A program made the position numbers and the translations under genes. From assembly GCF_005239225.2 (NCBI RefSeq), contig NC_133293.1, positions 2,666,001-2,730,000 of the forward strand: a DNA stretch of 64,000 nucleotides. The letters are read 5' to 3'. The stretch comes from Populus alba. Lineage: Eukaryota > Streptophyta > Magnoliopsida > Malpighiales > Salicaceae. Every line of letters begins with the position of its first letter. Positions within the stretch are counted from its first letter, which is position 1. A model generated the notes under the pieces. The model worked only from the letters and a program-made list of their open reading frames with translations. It was not told the DNA's origin and searched no databases. This document shows, in pieces, positions 24,481 through 36,200 of this stretch.

Positions 24481-26273
24481 AAGGTCGCTTTTATATCACT
24501 AGTGATAGTTGAGCCAATGCATTTTTCAAATGTTTGTTAACATTCCTTGAGGTCATAACTCTTGATTTATTAAAATTCACTCTAAGGTCTGATGAATTAC
24601 AAAAACTAATAAGAACATCAATAAGTGAGTGCATCTATGTTTTGCTAGGCTTGATAAAAAGAAGAGCATCAAAAGCAAACAAGAGATGTGAAATGCGTAG
24701 GCCATTTTTACAAACATGAATGGGTTGCCACATTTTATTAGACACCTTCTTGCTTATTAAGCAAGATAGCTTCTTCATACATAGAACAAATACAGAGAGA
24801 GTGGATCACCCTATCGAAGCCCCTGATTTGGAGAGAAAAAAGGTAATTTCGAACCATTTCAAAGGAATGTAAGAGAGGTAGACCAAACATAAAACATAAT
24901 TAATTTGATTGTTCCTTCAGGGAACCCAAAATGCTCTAAATTACTCTAAAGAAAGTCCTAGTTAACTTTATCATAAGCCTTCTCTAGATTAACTTTAGTA
25001 GTTAAGTAACCCTATTTCCCTCTAGTTTTATACATGAAGTGCATAATAACCTTTTGTGCGATCAATGCATTATTAGAAGTACTGTGTCCTGGAATGAAGT
25101 TGCTCTGAAGAGGCCCAATAAGGTCATCCAGGAATGGTCGTAGTCTATTTACCAGGACTTTAGTAATCAACTTGTAGATTACATTGCATAAACTAATGGG
25201 ACGAAACTGTTTAAAGGTAGTAGGTCTCTCACTTTCAAGAATAAGAACCACAAGGGTCTCAACAATATCTTGATTAAAAGATCCATTTTTAAAAGCCGAA
25301 TAAACTAACCTCCAAACATCATCATCTCCTACCATATCCCAATATTTTTTCAAAAACAGAGCATGAAAACCATCCTTACTGGGAGCTTTATACGAACCCA
25401 TGCTCCTTAAAGCAATACCCACCTCCTCTTTGGTTATTGGTTTAGCTAGCTCAACTACCCTCTTCGACAACAATCTAGGAACAACAACATCTTCAAGGGC
25501 ATTCAGCTCAACATAGTCATTAGAACAAAATAGTGATTTATAAAAACTAACAGCTTCCACTTGGAGAATATTGTCATTAAAACACCATGACCCGTTAGGC
25601 AAAAATAATCCATATATTTTGTTCCTCCTTCTCCTGGTCTTTGTAAGAGTGTGGAAAAATTTGGTGTTCATATCCCCATGGCTCACCCATCTTTCTCTTG
25701 AATTTTAGAACCATAAAAGTTATTGTCAGAGAACTTTGTTATATTCCTATCGCAACTAACGTTCAAGAGAAAAGCGAGATTCCTTATATACTTCAGACAA
25801 TCTTGGACACCTTTCAACCTAGCTTAGATACGTCGCTTCCTTCAAAAAATATTTTTGAAGGTATTTTTATTAAAGTTTATAGAGTCCCCGCGAACTTCAT
25901 TGAGACCATGCATTACATTATTTTTGCTATTGCTCCATGTTGTACTAACCATATCCCTGTATTCATTATGAGTAGTTCAAGTTGCCTCGAATATGAAAGG
26001 CCTCTCCCCTGCCTTATATGGCAATCGTCCACATCTCAAAAGAATTGAATTATGGTTAGACAAGTGCTCCACATAAGTATTAGAAAGATCATTTTTCCAT
26101 TTCATAAAAGCTATAACCATATTTAATCTCATTAAAATCCCTGATTAAAGCCCATGCCCCTTGCACAGAATCCATAAGAGTTAGCAAATAATCCTAAATT
26201 TTTTGTCTTAAGTAAGGAATTGGTGATGCATAAACCACTGAGACAAACCAATGATGGCCTCCTGAAGAAGCTT

Positions 26274-26728
26274 TAATAGTAGCACATTGACTAGCAGTGT
26301 CTATGATATCAGTAATAAAGAAACTTTTTGTTGAAAAAAATCCAAATACCCTCTGCATGACCTTGGAATTCAACTATAACTACCGAAAAATAACCCAAGC
26401 TAACCCAAAAATTTCTCCACCCTATCAAACAGATCGTGAGTTTCCAATATCACAAAAAGTGAGGGTTGATATTTATACACTAAATATCTATAATGTCTTT
26501 TAATAGTAGCGCATTGACTAGTAGTATCCATTGAATCAGTAATAAAGAAACTTTTTGTTGAAAAAAATCCAAATACCCCCCTGCATGACCTTGGGATTCA
26601 ACTATAACTGCTAAAAAATAACCCAAGTTAACCCAAAAATTTCTCCACCCTAGCAAATAGATCGTGAGTTTCCAATATCACAAAGAGAGAGGGTTGATAT
26701 TTGTACACTAAATATCTATAGTGTCTTT
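26274..26728. repeat. 227-bp tandem duplication within the LINE
   Basis: 26274-26500 and 26501-26728 are near-identical and in direct orientation (both begin 'taatagtagc' then 'cattgactag'). Only scattered substitutions separate them. The copy lies in the endonuclease part of ORF2, so it arose after, or helped cause, loss of function. Confidence 0.9.
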
Positions 26729-27323
26729 TACCTTGGCTGTTAGCAACTCTCCTAATATTTAAAGATAGGATTGAAAATTCATTGAACAATTGCATCATAA
26801 GAAATAATACAAAAAAAAAAAAAAATTGATAGCAAAAACCACCAGTTCATACCTTCTCTTATTTCGAGTACCTTATTAATACTATTTACGACGTTAATAG
26901 TACCCTCCTTACTAGTGGCATGATCCAAACATTCAACACCAAAAGGATAAGCTATGCCAGGGTCATGTGTACTATTGTTTTCTTTCGTTGTTGTTGTGGT
27001 AACTCAAGCATAGGACCCAGTCTTCCCCAACCCGTTAGTATTCTGCTTCGAGTCTTTTTTTCTCCCTTTTCATGTTGGGGCCTCTTAATGAGAAAACTAA
27101 AGGCATTGAGATATTTAGGTTATTAAAATCATGTTTCGCTATAAATGCATAGACCACCTTCTGCTTTTCTTTTTGAATTCTACTCTGTCTCTTATTTGTA
27201 ACAATAAAAGGCTTCATAATAGGCTTAGCTATTGTGGATTCATCTCGCCTGACACGTTTCTTATGCTGAATCATAAATTTCAGGCCCACACTAGAAATAG
27301 TCAGGCCCACATCTTTTTTTTTC

Positions 27324-28422
27324 TTATAGCCTTTGTTGTTGTGATGCAACAAAAATATCCTCATTATCCCCCTCTAATACCATAAATTTATTAGATTTAT
27401 TACCCTGATACACTTTTTTTAATTTCACTCCCTTATTGTTTTTTGGTTTCCTAACTTTGGTAACTTTTAGCCAGTCACTGTGAATTTCGCTTTTGATACC
27501 TTGACTCACGGCCTGAATTGTGGAGCCATTACCATTGTTCATATATCCTCTAGCCACCATTGCCTTAGGCTCATCAACCACCATCCCCTCAGCCAAAACA
27601 CCTTGTGATGACAAAACTTTGCAATCCCTCCCTAAATGCCCATAACAGCCATAACTGTTGCAAATTAAATGTAAACCCTTATACTTCACCTTATACTAAT
27701 TATATTTGATCCACAATCTTCCCACTATGGGTTGATCAAGATCAATTTCAACGCAAATACAAGCTAAACACCCCTGTTCAACATTCAGTGCATACATGTC
27801 AACCTTAATAGGTTTGCCTTATAGCCAAAGTCATGGCAATGAGGAAGCTCTCGTCATAAAACACTAGATTAAGGCTTGGAATCTGCGCCCATACCATTGC
27901 TCTATTGATTTTTGTTGTGGAAGGTATGAACTCTAGTGACCAATTATGCACTGCAAGATAATGGTTAAAAAGCATCCAAGGCCCTCCATTAATTACTTTC
28001 GCTCTATCATCTGCAAGATCAAATTTGACCATGAAAAAACCATTACTAACATCTATAAGCTTAAAACCTCAATTCAATTTCTAGATCCCTTTCAATCTCA
28101 TTCTTAATTGATAGTAACCAATGTTCTTGCCAAGAAGTTTAATGATCAGAGAGTCATACCAAGGGTAGCACAACTCTCAAAAGACTGAATCATTAATATA
28201 GACATTTGGTAATAAACGATTCTCATTATCATGCTTAATACATACAAGATTATTATCAATCAGATTAACCCTTTCTCTCATATGCGAAGGAGATTGAATA
28301 CCTAACACCTTATCTCTAAAGGAGACTCTCCTTTGTCCTGATGAAGATCCAAATCCATTCACTATATCAGGTGGTTTTGTGGGATCGACCCACCCCAACC
28401 AAAGTATTTGTGAACACAACAT
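27324..28422 (-). pseudogene. LINE ORF1 (DUF4283-like, zinc knuckle) remains
   Basis: The frame starts at 28422 (MLCSQILWLGWVDPTKPPD). It continues in another frame at 28032-27805 with DDRAKVINGGPWMLFNHYLA and FIPSTTKINRAMVWAQIPSL, the pattern of the DUF4283 domain in plant L1 and related gag-like proteins. At 27689-27324 it has CNSYGCYGHLGRDC, a zinc knuckle with CX4CX2HX4C spacing. At least two frame breaks separate the parts. Confidence 0.85.
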
Positions 28423-28940
28423 TCATTCTCTCCTTAAATTATATGTAAAGATTTATAAGAGACTAAAATAGGAAGGTATTTTTAAGAGTTTTGATGATAA
28501 AAAGATTATATATAAATTGGTTAAATTGTATGTAGTTTGACATGAAATACAATCTAGATTAAGTTCTAAACTATAAATTAACGAGTTAATCTCCAAGACC
28601 GTAATTCAATAAAAACAATCCTTAGTTCTAGCTCTATTAGGCAAAGACTCAATTTATGAAATTCTTAAGTTGGTCCTCTATTAACCTATCTAGACTCTAG
28701 TTTAGTCTTGACAAATCAATGAAATAGAGGATAATTTAGTTTCTAGTCATAGAAAGACGTTCGATTAAGAGTTTGTTTGAGAATGTGATAACGACTATTT
28801 TTCAAAGTGTTTTTTATTTTAAAAAATATTAAAATAATATATTTTTTTTTTTTTAAAAAATTATTTTTGATATTATTATATTAAAATAATTTTAAAAAAA
28901 ATTAATTTTTTTAAAAAAAAAAATAAACAGGTACAATGAA

Positions 28941-29105
28941 ATACAATGATGAAGTTAGTGCTGTTGAAAATTGTGTTAGACGGCTTAAGAAAGATTATGA
29001 TGGCAGTAGACTAGAACCATCATTCAAGTACGCTGTTAGTTGAGATGTCGATGCTTTTTGGAAGGATTATAATAATTGTAACTGATAAATGAGCGAATCT
29101 TACAC
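28941..29105 (+). pseudogene. Unidentified exon-like fragment
   Basis: From about 28943 one frame reads YNDEVSAVENCVRRLKKDYD, then GSRLEPSFKYAVS, a TGA stop, and DVDAFWKDYNNCN before a second stop. The amino-acid mix is protein-like and unlike the AT-rich flanks. The two flanking blocks look like halves of one AT-rich repeat, so this may be a captured exon piece. I do not recognise the family. Confidence 0.3.
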
Positions 29106-29506
29106 GTTTTTGGCCTTGTATTAGTTGGGGAAGACTGCAAGCATATAATAACTTCAAGTTACATATATTATTTATCATTCTTCAGAGTAATTTTTAAACT
29201 GATTTTGAAAAATATTTTTATTTTTATATAATTTTTAATTTTTTTAATATACTAATATTAAAAATAAAAAGTATTATTTTAATATATTTTTAACTAAAAA
29301 GCACAAGAAAGTATTGTGTTTTTTACTCGGGAGAGATGTTGATTGCAGCGCAGGAGCACCACGACATGGTCAAATGGATTATAAATTCCGATCGAATATC
29401 AGAGTGAAAGAAATAGAACCACTTGCCTCAATAAGGTTATAATGTTTCAGGCGAAGTGTTGATATAGAAACTTTCATTAAATCGGCCTGGTTCAGGTAAT
29501 TATAAC

Positions 29507-29508
<2 letters not shown>

Positions 29509-29543
<35 letters not shown>
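29509..29543. repeat. (GA)n(G)n microsatellite
   Basis: About 12 AG units are followed directly by an 11-G run. It is a simple repeat with no gene close by. Confidence 0.9.
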
Positions 29544-29544
<1 letters not shown>

Positions 29545-30103
29545 TGTAGGCCCTGCAACAATAATATCTCCGTAATATCTAAGCCTGTTTTGCTCTTTGT
29601 TTGTGTACCTTGCCGTCCATCATCCTTCTACTCTTGTCTGTTTGTGTTCTTTAATTCCATCGCTGAACCTTGTCCTTTATTCATATATCTCTATGTTCTA
29701 GCAGCACATCTTCTTCTTCTTCAATTTTGGCCTTTGGTGGCCCTCCACTCTGTTCTCCCCCGGCAAAAGGTTCAAGAAGCTAGCAAGCCACATGATCCAT
29801 TGTATGGTTTCTTATATGCGTAGGTTAAGCTTGACAATGTATTTGAACCGTATTCGCAATGTTTTTTTAAGGCATGATCACCCACCCCCATCATCAATAG
29901 AAATAACAAAAAACTTACATAAAAGAAGAGAACATACAGAGAGATGGAGACCATCCTAATGGAAGAAAGGAGGAAAGCATTCCCATTTACCATTTTATCA
30001 TGCTAAAATAATCTTGTCTTGTCAAATGAAAGCCCGGACAAGCTAGTACTGCATAGGATAAAAATCAACCGAGTATATGATGATTGATAATGAACCTGGG
30101 CCC

Positions 30104-30909
30104 AGTGGCGGAGCCACGTGGATGCAAGAAGTGCAATTTATCCTTTTAATTTTTTTAAAAAAATTATTTTTATATTAAAATATTAATATAATAGCTTTAC
30201 ATATTTTTTTTTTAGATATTAATTGTTGGCTTCTTTTTTTATATTAATTAGTTATTAAAAATATTAGGGTTTATAATAATTTATAGGTTTGATAAATTAA
30301 TATATGTAATGAGTAATATTATATGCTAATAGATATGAATTGAAATGAGTTTTGATGAATTAATAAGTATTTTGCTATAAATTTTATAAGAAAAATAATG
30401 GTGGTGAATTTAATAGTGATTAAAAATAAAATATAAAATAACTCAAAAAATTAAAAATATAATAGATAAATTAAAAAGAAAACATTTAATATTTATGTTT
30501 AATTCACTTGTATAAACACCAAGTCAGTAAGAACATTATCAATTTATGACAATTCTTTTAAACTATGATTTTAGATGTTATATATCATATGTCAGCATAA
30601 AATTGTTGCAAAAAAATTTTGTAGTCCTTGAAAGATTTAGAAATAAATAAATAAAAGGTTTTTGTATATATTGAGAAAAATATTTTTAATGAGATTAAAA
30701 ATAAAATCATTATGAAGTAAAATCTCAAAAAAAAATAATTATAATGTAAGTTTTTTTATTTTAAAAATTCTCAAATTATTTTTGATTGATTTAAATTGAT
30801 ACATATATTTCAAATTAATTTTTTTATATAACACATATTTTATAATATATAATATCAAATATTTATTAATAATTTACCTACTTATTTAAAAAGTCTCGGC
30901 TCCGCCACT
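30104..30909. mobile_element. Non-autonomous DNA transposon with 12-bp TIRs
   Basis: AGTGGCGGAGCC at 30104-30115 is matched by its exact reverse complement GGCTCCGCCACT at 30898-30909, enclosing 806 bp of AT-rich non-coding DNA. This end sequence resembles those of plant hAT-type elements. Flanks read AACCTGGG (30093-30100) and AACCTCGC (30911-30918), a possible but imperfect 8-bp target duplication offset from the TIR. No transposase is encoded. Confidence 0.75.
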
Positions 30910-33213
30910 AAACCTCGCTAAGTGAGAACTACGTGCCCTTTTCAAATTCAAAGCTATGCTGATTGATTTGAGCTACGAGTGAAGAACGAGCATCACCCAC
31001 CCCCACCATCCAGAGGATGATGGGCAAGCATGAGGTGTTAATTCATTGCCAACCAGATTACTATATCTCTCCTTTTCATTTAGAATCTTGGATATGATAA
31101 TTATAGATCCCATAATTCTAATAAAACGGCGACTTTCATGTATACTTAGTTCTTTAATTATGAAACAGTAAGGAAACACAAAAGGCCAAAAGTGTTTGAG
31201 AGTTACATTTACATAATAATTCTTTTTTTAAAAAAAAAAAATAGATCGTTTATCTGATTAATGGTTATAAATTATGAAATGAATATTTTGTATTGCTTGA
31301 CCTAGGTTGTGTCTGTGAAAGGTTTTAAATTACAAAATGAATATTTTGTGACCTCAGTTGGTCTAAACATTGTTTGTTTAAAATTAGAAATTTTACTTTT
31401 TTTTGCTTAAAATTAATTATTTTTTTTAGTAATTTTTTATCATTTTGATTGTTAATATATATATATATATATATTTTTTAAAAAATAACAGCTACATGGT
31501 ATCTTAAAAAGAATAGAATAAAACCCATAATTTTATAAAAAGAAAAGAAAAAAGTTTCCTTGAATCCTTGTAACTCAAAAGAAGAAGAAAAAACACAAAG
31601 CAAGAATTTATTCCAGGAAACAAATTAGGATTCTTCCTTGTCTCCGTGCGTGAGGGAGCTGTCATCTCTCTTCTCTATTTTATTAGAAGCTTTTTGAAGC
31701 CGCCAACAGGCAAACTGGAAGAATTATACTACCAATTCAATCACCTAGGTCCAACTGGGAAGATTCTTTCACTAATGATTATAAAACATAACCTTGCTTT
31801 TCCTTTTCCTAAGAGGACATGCCTTACGTTTTCATTATTGTAAAAATGTCACTTTTGGAGGAGGATATTTGGAGCCCCTTTTAGAACACATGAACAATAC
31901 GAGTATCAGAAAGGCTCAAATCCACGTCCAGGATGCATCTCCCTTTGCCCCCCTATTATTTAATTGCTAAAATACATGGCAACAAGCATAAGACCACCAC
32001 GAATCTAAAAATTTAATCAAAGTATTGCCAAGACATGAGCCCCAAATGCGCGATTTTTTTTTTTTATATATACACGACACTACCTATGTTTTTGTCCTTT
32101 TTTTTCACATAAATAACAACGTTTTCTGACATCAGGTCAAAGGACAATATACCCAGAAAGTAAACTTTTAGTTTGCTAAGTAGCCATCTTCGTCATAATC
32201 AGATGACAAAAGTGTTCCATGTGAGACAAAGATCCATCCACTTGCGACAATGTGGTAGGCCACGGAGGTCAGCCACATCTACAGAATGAGCAGATATTTT
32301 GTAGTGAACCATAAAAGAACTTACCAATTGGTGCAAGAGTTGAGACATCTAACTACCACAAGCACAAACCCACCAGGCTGTCCAAATCTGTTCCAATCGC
32401 AATTTAGTCCATTGCCTTTTGCCACTTCATCTCCATAATAGGCATATACTGGAGGCAACTTGCCAGGTCCTGCTTGCTAGAAACTCCCGACTTGATTTCT
32501 CTTTGAATTGCGGCAACAAGTTCCCATTCTCACCAAACTTACAATAGCTACAACGAAAACGACATGTTTTTGTAGTTCTGAACTTCCTTCACTCTCCTTT
32601 GGAGTGTTATATGGAGATACAGTAACAAAATGCCAATTCAAAAACTGTTAAGCTGTAAATCAACCCCACCACCCTAAAAAAATCTGATATGATGAAAACT
32701 AGCAAGCAAGCTATGAAAATGATCCACAAGCCAAATGCCATTACTACCTGTATCGCTTACTGTGCAAACATAAGAATTTCTTGGTAGGCCACAATTTACA
32801 GCTCCTCATTTCGCACCGGCACTGATAGGCTAACTATAAACATCTCTCACCAGGTTCTTGGAACCCAGATAAGCACAAGTAGTTGCAACATGAGATCTCA
32901 TGAAACATCAGGAGATTCAGAAAAATGAACAAAATCATTATCACAAGGCTAAAAACATCCAGGAGGACCAAGACTTGAGAAACAGTGAGTGAATTTGCAC
33001 TGTCAAGGCACTTTAGGTCTGTAGCTGTGACTATGATGATTTTATTTTTTTATTTCTATTCAAGTAGTATAAGCAGCAGTCAGATGCCAAGTATGATACA
33101 GAATGCTCTATGAACAATTGCTGTGATTTGCTTTTGTGTTTTCAAAAATGGATCCTAACCTCACATTTGGTATTTAATAAATATTCGCCTAGCCCAAATT
33201 CCCACATGGGCTC
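30910..33213. other. Intergenic region and probable 3'UTR of the zinc-finger gene
   Basis: No credible coding sequence was found. The region just below 33214 is probably 3'UTR of the minus-strand zinc-finger gene. A (TA)n run lies at about 31456-31473. The open frame at 31646-31843 (plus, 65 aa) matches nothing I recognise. Confidence 0.4.
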
Positions 33214-36200
33214 CTATAAAACAGGAACAGTTCCATTTGGTTGCTGCATGGTTCCAAGTGATTGACCTACAAAAACAGAGTCATCAACTGAACGGGGAGA
33301 AAAGGAATATAAACATGCATTGGACAAAGTAAGTATCATTCTGATGATAATGATAACAAAATAAAAAAATCTTAAACATTGAAAATGATAATTCATATTA
33401 CTTAAAAAACAGTTGCAGCTTTAATGCAGTAATCGTTCAGTCAACAAATGCCAGCTACTAGGTAATAAGCTCAATTATGATTAGCATTTTTAAAAAAGTT
33501 ATCTATAACTTTCCATTTTACTAACTGAGATCATACCTAGTGTTAGTAGCTGATTCAAAAATACAGAGCTTGCAAGTAATGGTAGAAGAAATTAGTAGAC
33601 TACCTGAGTTGCCTGCAAAAGAATAGGGCTTTGAAAGATATTTGCTTCTGAGCATTCCAACTGAAGCAGTCTGGGGCCTCAGAATGTTATCAACAGGAAC
33701 CTGATTTGAGAAGTTTGTCAATGGTGGAAATCCTCCTGAATTATCCAGGCACATCTCTGAACTTTGTGCAAGAATTTCATCAGGTTGATGCACAGAAGGA
33801 TCTCCCTGCCTTACAAAGATTAAGTCAGTAGCTTTAGAGCAGCAGCACTGTGAGCAGAATTTAAACAAAAATATAAGATGGGCACGCACTAAAGATATGG
33901 AAGTTTATATGAAAGTCAAAGCACGAAAACGTCCAGAGGGTGTAATTTGATGCATCGGGAAGCAAAATGAATTTCCTGAACATGAAAGTTCTAGCACAAG
34001 ACCACAGGTTCACTTGGTATAACTTGCCCTTCAGTACAACACTAGATGTAAAAATTAAAATGCTGGTTTCAACATTCAGAAGACAATAACTGTATGATGA
34101 GAAGTGGCAAGTAAAAATCTAACTCATATCTCTTATTTCTCTAAGATTTTTAACACAAGACACTTTACAACAGCCAAATGGAAGTTAAGCCACCAAAAGT
34201 AACAATAGGTACAAACCTTTTCATTGATCAGGTCATTTGTTTGTGCATCTAAAGAACCCTTCTGAGATGAAGCCAGTAGCTGCATTATGCTCTCCTGTGA
34301 TAATTCTGAATTAACCATGTTCAGTCCCTCAGCAGATGTGGCATGGTACAGATAAGCAACTGCTGACCGTAGACGAGTGTTCCTTTGAGAGTAATAAACT
34401 TTGGTAGCAAGGGGAGCTGGAATATCTGATTTAATACAGCAGATCATTATATAATATCGAGAAAGCAGAGAACATCCAAAGTCAAGAATCAAAAAGGGCT
34501 CAGACAACTTCACAGATAAGCCACAGAGAAGATGGTCACTAAATGCAACATAGTCATTAGGCATGTCACTTCCTGAATTTGAACGTGCTTGAAAATCTCT
34601 CCATGGACAATAGATGAAAAACAAATCTTCATGAGTACATCATGTATTCAGTAGCCGTATTCAGTAGCAGCACAAGCACCCATGTTCATTTTATCTCAGT
34701 TGAGTTATGAACATCTAAGTGAATGCATGATTATCGTTGATGGCATGATGGAAATAATAAAAACTGTTTCAAATTTCAATGAACTAGAGTTTCCACCTAT
34801 TGCACACTCCATTTTTCTGGTTGTAATTGAATGTTGAAAAGATTTAAGATTCTTTATTTCCTTCTGTTCTACTCCTTTTCCTCTGATGCAACATCCAACT
34901 TTTCTAATATATGTATATGGTACCCAAATGAAAATCCAACACCATGTTTTCCTGAAATGAAATTCGTATATACTGCGATTATGGACTAGCTTGCCAGATA
35001 TCTTTGATAAAGAGAATGTAAACTCCACATGGATGGAGAACAGCAAGCATATGACAAATCAGTAACTAGAGGGCAAGGAAGGTGCAAAAGTCAAGAAACC
35101 CACTTCTAAATTTTCTTTCAAAATATGATATTAAAAGAAGTGGTTTTTTTGTGGTTAGAAAAAAATACGAGAAAAGAGACCAAGTTAGGAAAAAATATAA
35201 ATTTGGGCATACAAGTAGATGGATCCACAGTGCTTGTAACTTTTGTTAAGCCAGAAGCTGTTTCTGGATCATCTGATTGCAGTCGATGCTCAGTTGATAT
35301 GCTACACAAACCAAAAACAATGGATCATGTAATTGAAACCAGTATCAAATTTCACAAGATTGTCATAAGTAGCAGGCATAGAAGATGACTTAATAGATAT
35401 GCTGGAACATTTTTGGCAGAATGTTGTGTCTGAATTTCACATCACTCTCAGCTTGGGCACTTTGTAAAGTACTCTCTTCACAAGAGAATTAACAGGGGGG
35501 AGGGGGCATTGATGTGCAAAATAAAAGTAATGGCCTAATCACATAATTAAACACGTTATCATTTGGGTATCAACTAAAGATTCATGAAAAAGGAATACCA
35601 AAGACAATTATACGGAAACTAAAACTACGTCCCTTTTAATTAATATGTAATACAAGTTCAAAGAAATACTAACCACCATTCCCTAAAAAAAATACCTAAG
35701 CATGAAAGTATAATATAACTACATGATTGCACATAAGTGCAATAGCAATGAAGATGATAAAAAGAGAAATGAAAACAATGAGAAAGCCAATGCAGAAAAT
35801 GATATTCAAAATTCACACTGAAGTATGAACAATATTTATGATACCTGAAGATATGCAGATAGCAGTATTTAAAGCAATCACACGCCATAGAGAACAAAGA
35901 AAGCATACAATTTATAGCGTTTTGTTGGAGGTGGCATTACACCGGCTGAGTAGTCTGTATTCTCAGGACTCACTGCTTTTCCAACAATCATAGATGCCAC
36001 ATCTACAGTAGCAGAATTTCCTGACAGACAAATGAAAGCAAGGAATCAAATATATTCAAACAGAATAATGTGTATGTGTCTATTGCAACCATGAACCTGT
36101 CTGTTGAGAAAGCAAGATTAAAACATTACTCTTTTTAAGTTTTTCAGATGCAATAACATTTTAAAAAAACAAAAACCTTACTTGACTCAAGAATCACCAC

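Larger units (their letters stand above)
22550..27000 (-). pseudogene. LINE ORF2 (endonuclease / reverse transcriptase / RNase H) remains
   Basis: The longest open piece (25686-25012, 224 aa) has the canonical LINE RT text: GDMNTKFFHTLTKTRRRRN, APSKDGFHALFLKKYWDMVG, FRPISLCNVIYKLITKVLVNRLRPFLDDLI and QSNFIPGHSTSNNALIAQ. The catalytic FADD box downstream (about 24690-24656) reads ISHLLFAFDALLF, so one catalytic Asp is Phe. The thumb shows SRLESWKVRMLNRAGRVTLA near 24220. A 205-bp foreign insert separates RT and thumb at about 24275-24480. The C-terminal RNase H piece has YMQYTSREANACYVFWLN, resembling the final REAN motif. Confidence 0.9.
22450..28440 (-). mobile_element. Degenerate L1-type LINE, nearly full length
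   Basis: Minus-strand fragments appear in L1 order: an ORF1 with a DUF4283-like RNA-binding segment and a zinc knuckle (28422-27324), then ORF2 with endonuclease remains (about 27000-25980), reverse transcriptase (25686-24480), thumb (about 24250-24030), zinc-binding RVT region (about 23900-23650) and a C-terminal RNase H-like piece (22738-22550). Frames break repeatedly. The 3' end near 22450 is followed on the minus strand by an A-rich tract (plus TTTTTTTAT). No target duplication was identified. The roughly 6 kb length fits plant L1 elements. Confidence 0.88.
28441..30103. other. AT-rich repeats with one coding-like fragment
   Basis: At 28770-28930 there is an AT-rich dispersed repeat related to the block at 5860-6030, and a similar block recurs at about 29190-29310. 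Between them, 28941-29105 looks like part of an exon. A (GA)n-(G)n run lies at 29509-29543. The open frame at 29590-29823 (plus) is Phe/Leu-rich and not credible. Confidence 0.45.

Noticed and set aside
29590..29993. Short open frames on both strands (77 and 73 aa)
   Set aside because: Hydrophobic low-complexity translations that overlap each other; no homology recognised.
35125..35388. Plus-strand open frame of 87 aa
   Set aside because: It is antisense to exon 9 of the zinc-finger gene, whose phases join perfectly on the minus strand.
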